A DNA stretch of 64,000 nt from Dendrolimus kikuchii. Taxonomy: Eukaryota; Arthropoda; Insecta; Lepidoptera; Lasiocampidae. The translations under genes were made by a program, and so were the position numbers. The stretch is taken from positions 13,907,887 to 13,971,886 of the forward strand of contig CM034392.1 of the NCBI GenBank assembly GCA_019925095.2. Reading direction: 5' to 3'. Below are positions 63,129 through 64,000 of this stretch, in pieces; within the stretch, counting starts at the first letter, position 1; every line of letters starts with the position of its first letter. The notes beneath the pieces were generated by a model. It saw only the letters and a list, made by a program, of their open reading frames with translations. It was not told where the DNA came from and made no database searches.

Positions 63129-64000
63129 CTGAAACAATGTTAACAACGGCTAAACTTTTGCACAGAGTGTCATCAGATTAACGGAAATTAAGTTTAGGGG
63201 TATACATACGCCTTATATATAGAGACTAGACTTGTTATTTGGGCTAGGAAACATGTTTTTAGGGTCCATCAACAAGTTTTGAATGAATAATGGGAAAAAC
63301 AAAAATACGTTTGATAAACAAGGTTATGTCACTTTTGTTGAAAAAAAGTTTGATTTGTGTTTAGGAATACACTTACACCTGATATATAAACACTAAAACG
63401 GTTTTTTAATTTAGTAAACGAGTTTTTAATTAGTTATTATAATTTTAACGTTCATAATAATAAATCACAGTACTGTCACTTTTTTTACTTGACAACGATA
63501 ATAGGCATAAGAAAAAAAATATTAACTATTCGATATGTCAATAATATCGATTTTTAAATACGAAAATTGTTTTTTTTTTGTGAGGGGTGATCGAAAGTCG
63601 CAACCAGTGATTAAAACGGTAAATTGGTTAGGTTGGGTTAGTCTTTAGACCAAAGCGCACGAGCCGAGCGAGCGAAGCGAGCGTGCCGCGGCAGCGGCCG
63701 GCGAGTGCCAGAACCGACTGGTCACCATTTATTCATTGATATCTATTTAAATGATGGTTACAAATTGGTAATGTTTACAAAAAAAAATCATATCTCAAAA
63801 ACTAAATGTCTCCTAGACATGGGGGTTGCAGAAGGGAGAAGTACTCCCCCCCCCCTTCCCCCTCCGCCCCCCTACTACTTAAAATTCAGTGACCACTATT
63901 GTAAAGTTTAACCTTAACAACTGCTTATCTATACTAATATTATAAAGAGGAAAGATTTGTTTGTTTGCATTGAATAGGCTCCGAAACCACTGAACCTATT
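63129..64000. other. RETREG upstream intron to window end
   Basis: No further RETREG exon was recognised. 63650-63720 is a GC-rich dispersed element end sharing gcggcagcggccggcgagtg with 21080. 63847-63872 is C-rich. 63930-64000 is a Helitron-like end (atactaatattataaagagg). Confidence 0.45.

Noticed and set aside
63847..63872. Regulatory C-rich motif or i-motif
   Set aside because: C runs recur at 39029, 21772 and 11400 in unrelated contexts. They look like simple-sequence expansion without positional logic.

Overview
This window is insect nuclear DNA, most likely from a moth or butterfly (Lepidoptera). It is AT-rich, its host genes are split into short exons by intron-sized gaps, and it is densely packed with repeat families typical of lepidopteran genomes. 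These include Helitron-like ends, tRNA-derived SINEs, jockey-, R1- and RTE-like LINE tails, maT/mariner relics and Penelope-like elements. The order assignment is inference from repeat style. No species is claimed.

Four host genes are recognisable. (1) LANCL (+), the last three exons between 1789 and 7014 of a LanC-like protein; its 5' part lies left of the window. (2) IPP (-), 48347 down to 33518, a complete ten-exon BTB-BACK-Kelch protein (585 codons) matching the actin-binding protein IPP/KLHL27. (3) BRCC36 (+), 52189-59344, a complete six-exon K63-specific JAMM deubiquitinase (264 residues). (4) RETREG/FAM134 (-), 63128 down to 59502, the last five exons of an ER-phagy receptor with an LC3-interacting motif near its C-terminus. 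IPP and BRCC36 are divergent, 3.8 kb apart. BRCC36 and RETREG are convergent, with stop codons only 157 bp apart.

Region by region: 1-8 kb holds the LANCL 3' half, with BEL/Pao, mariner and SINE-like insertions in its last intron and a deleted mariner downstream. 8.4-13.3 kb is a decayed Ty3/gypsy element (-), broken by a SINE-like insertion and joined to a jockey-like LINE fragment. 13.3-24.8 kb is repeats and old DNA transposons (maT, pogo, MITEs), with no host gene seen apart from a possible Rap-like relic. 24.8-29.4 kb is a copia element with a fully open 1391-residue gag-pol frame. It lies against half of a DDE_3 transposase pseudogene that runs to 30.4 kb. 31-33.4 kb holds a Penelope-like element and a SINE. 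33.5-48.3 kb is IPP with its TE-laden introns. 48.3-52.2 kb is an intergenic region with two R1-like LINE 3' ends. 52.2-59.3 kb is BRCC36, whose introns carry piggyBac-like, SINE, SINE-like and LINE insertions. 59.5-64 kb is RETREG.

The host genes show no shared pathway, so this looks like ordinary linkage rather than a functional cluster. The most unusual structures are: a copia copy laid out like genomic RNA (R-U5...U3-R) instead of with two full LTRs; several perfect short-loop inverted duplications, two of them inside the gypsy pol gene; a GC-AG intron in IPP; and minisatellites sitting in the centre of palindromic dispersed repeats. I found no CRISPR array, rRNA, intact tRNA gene or convincing new gene system.
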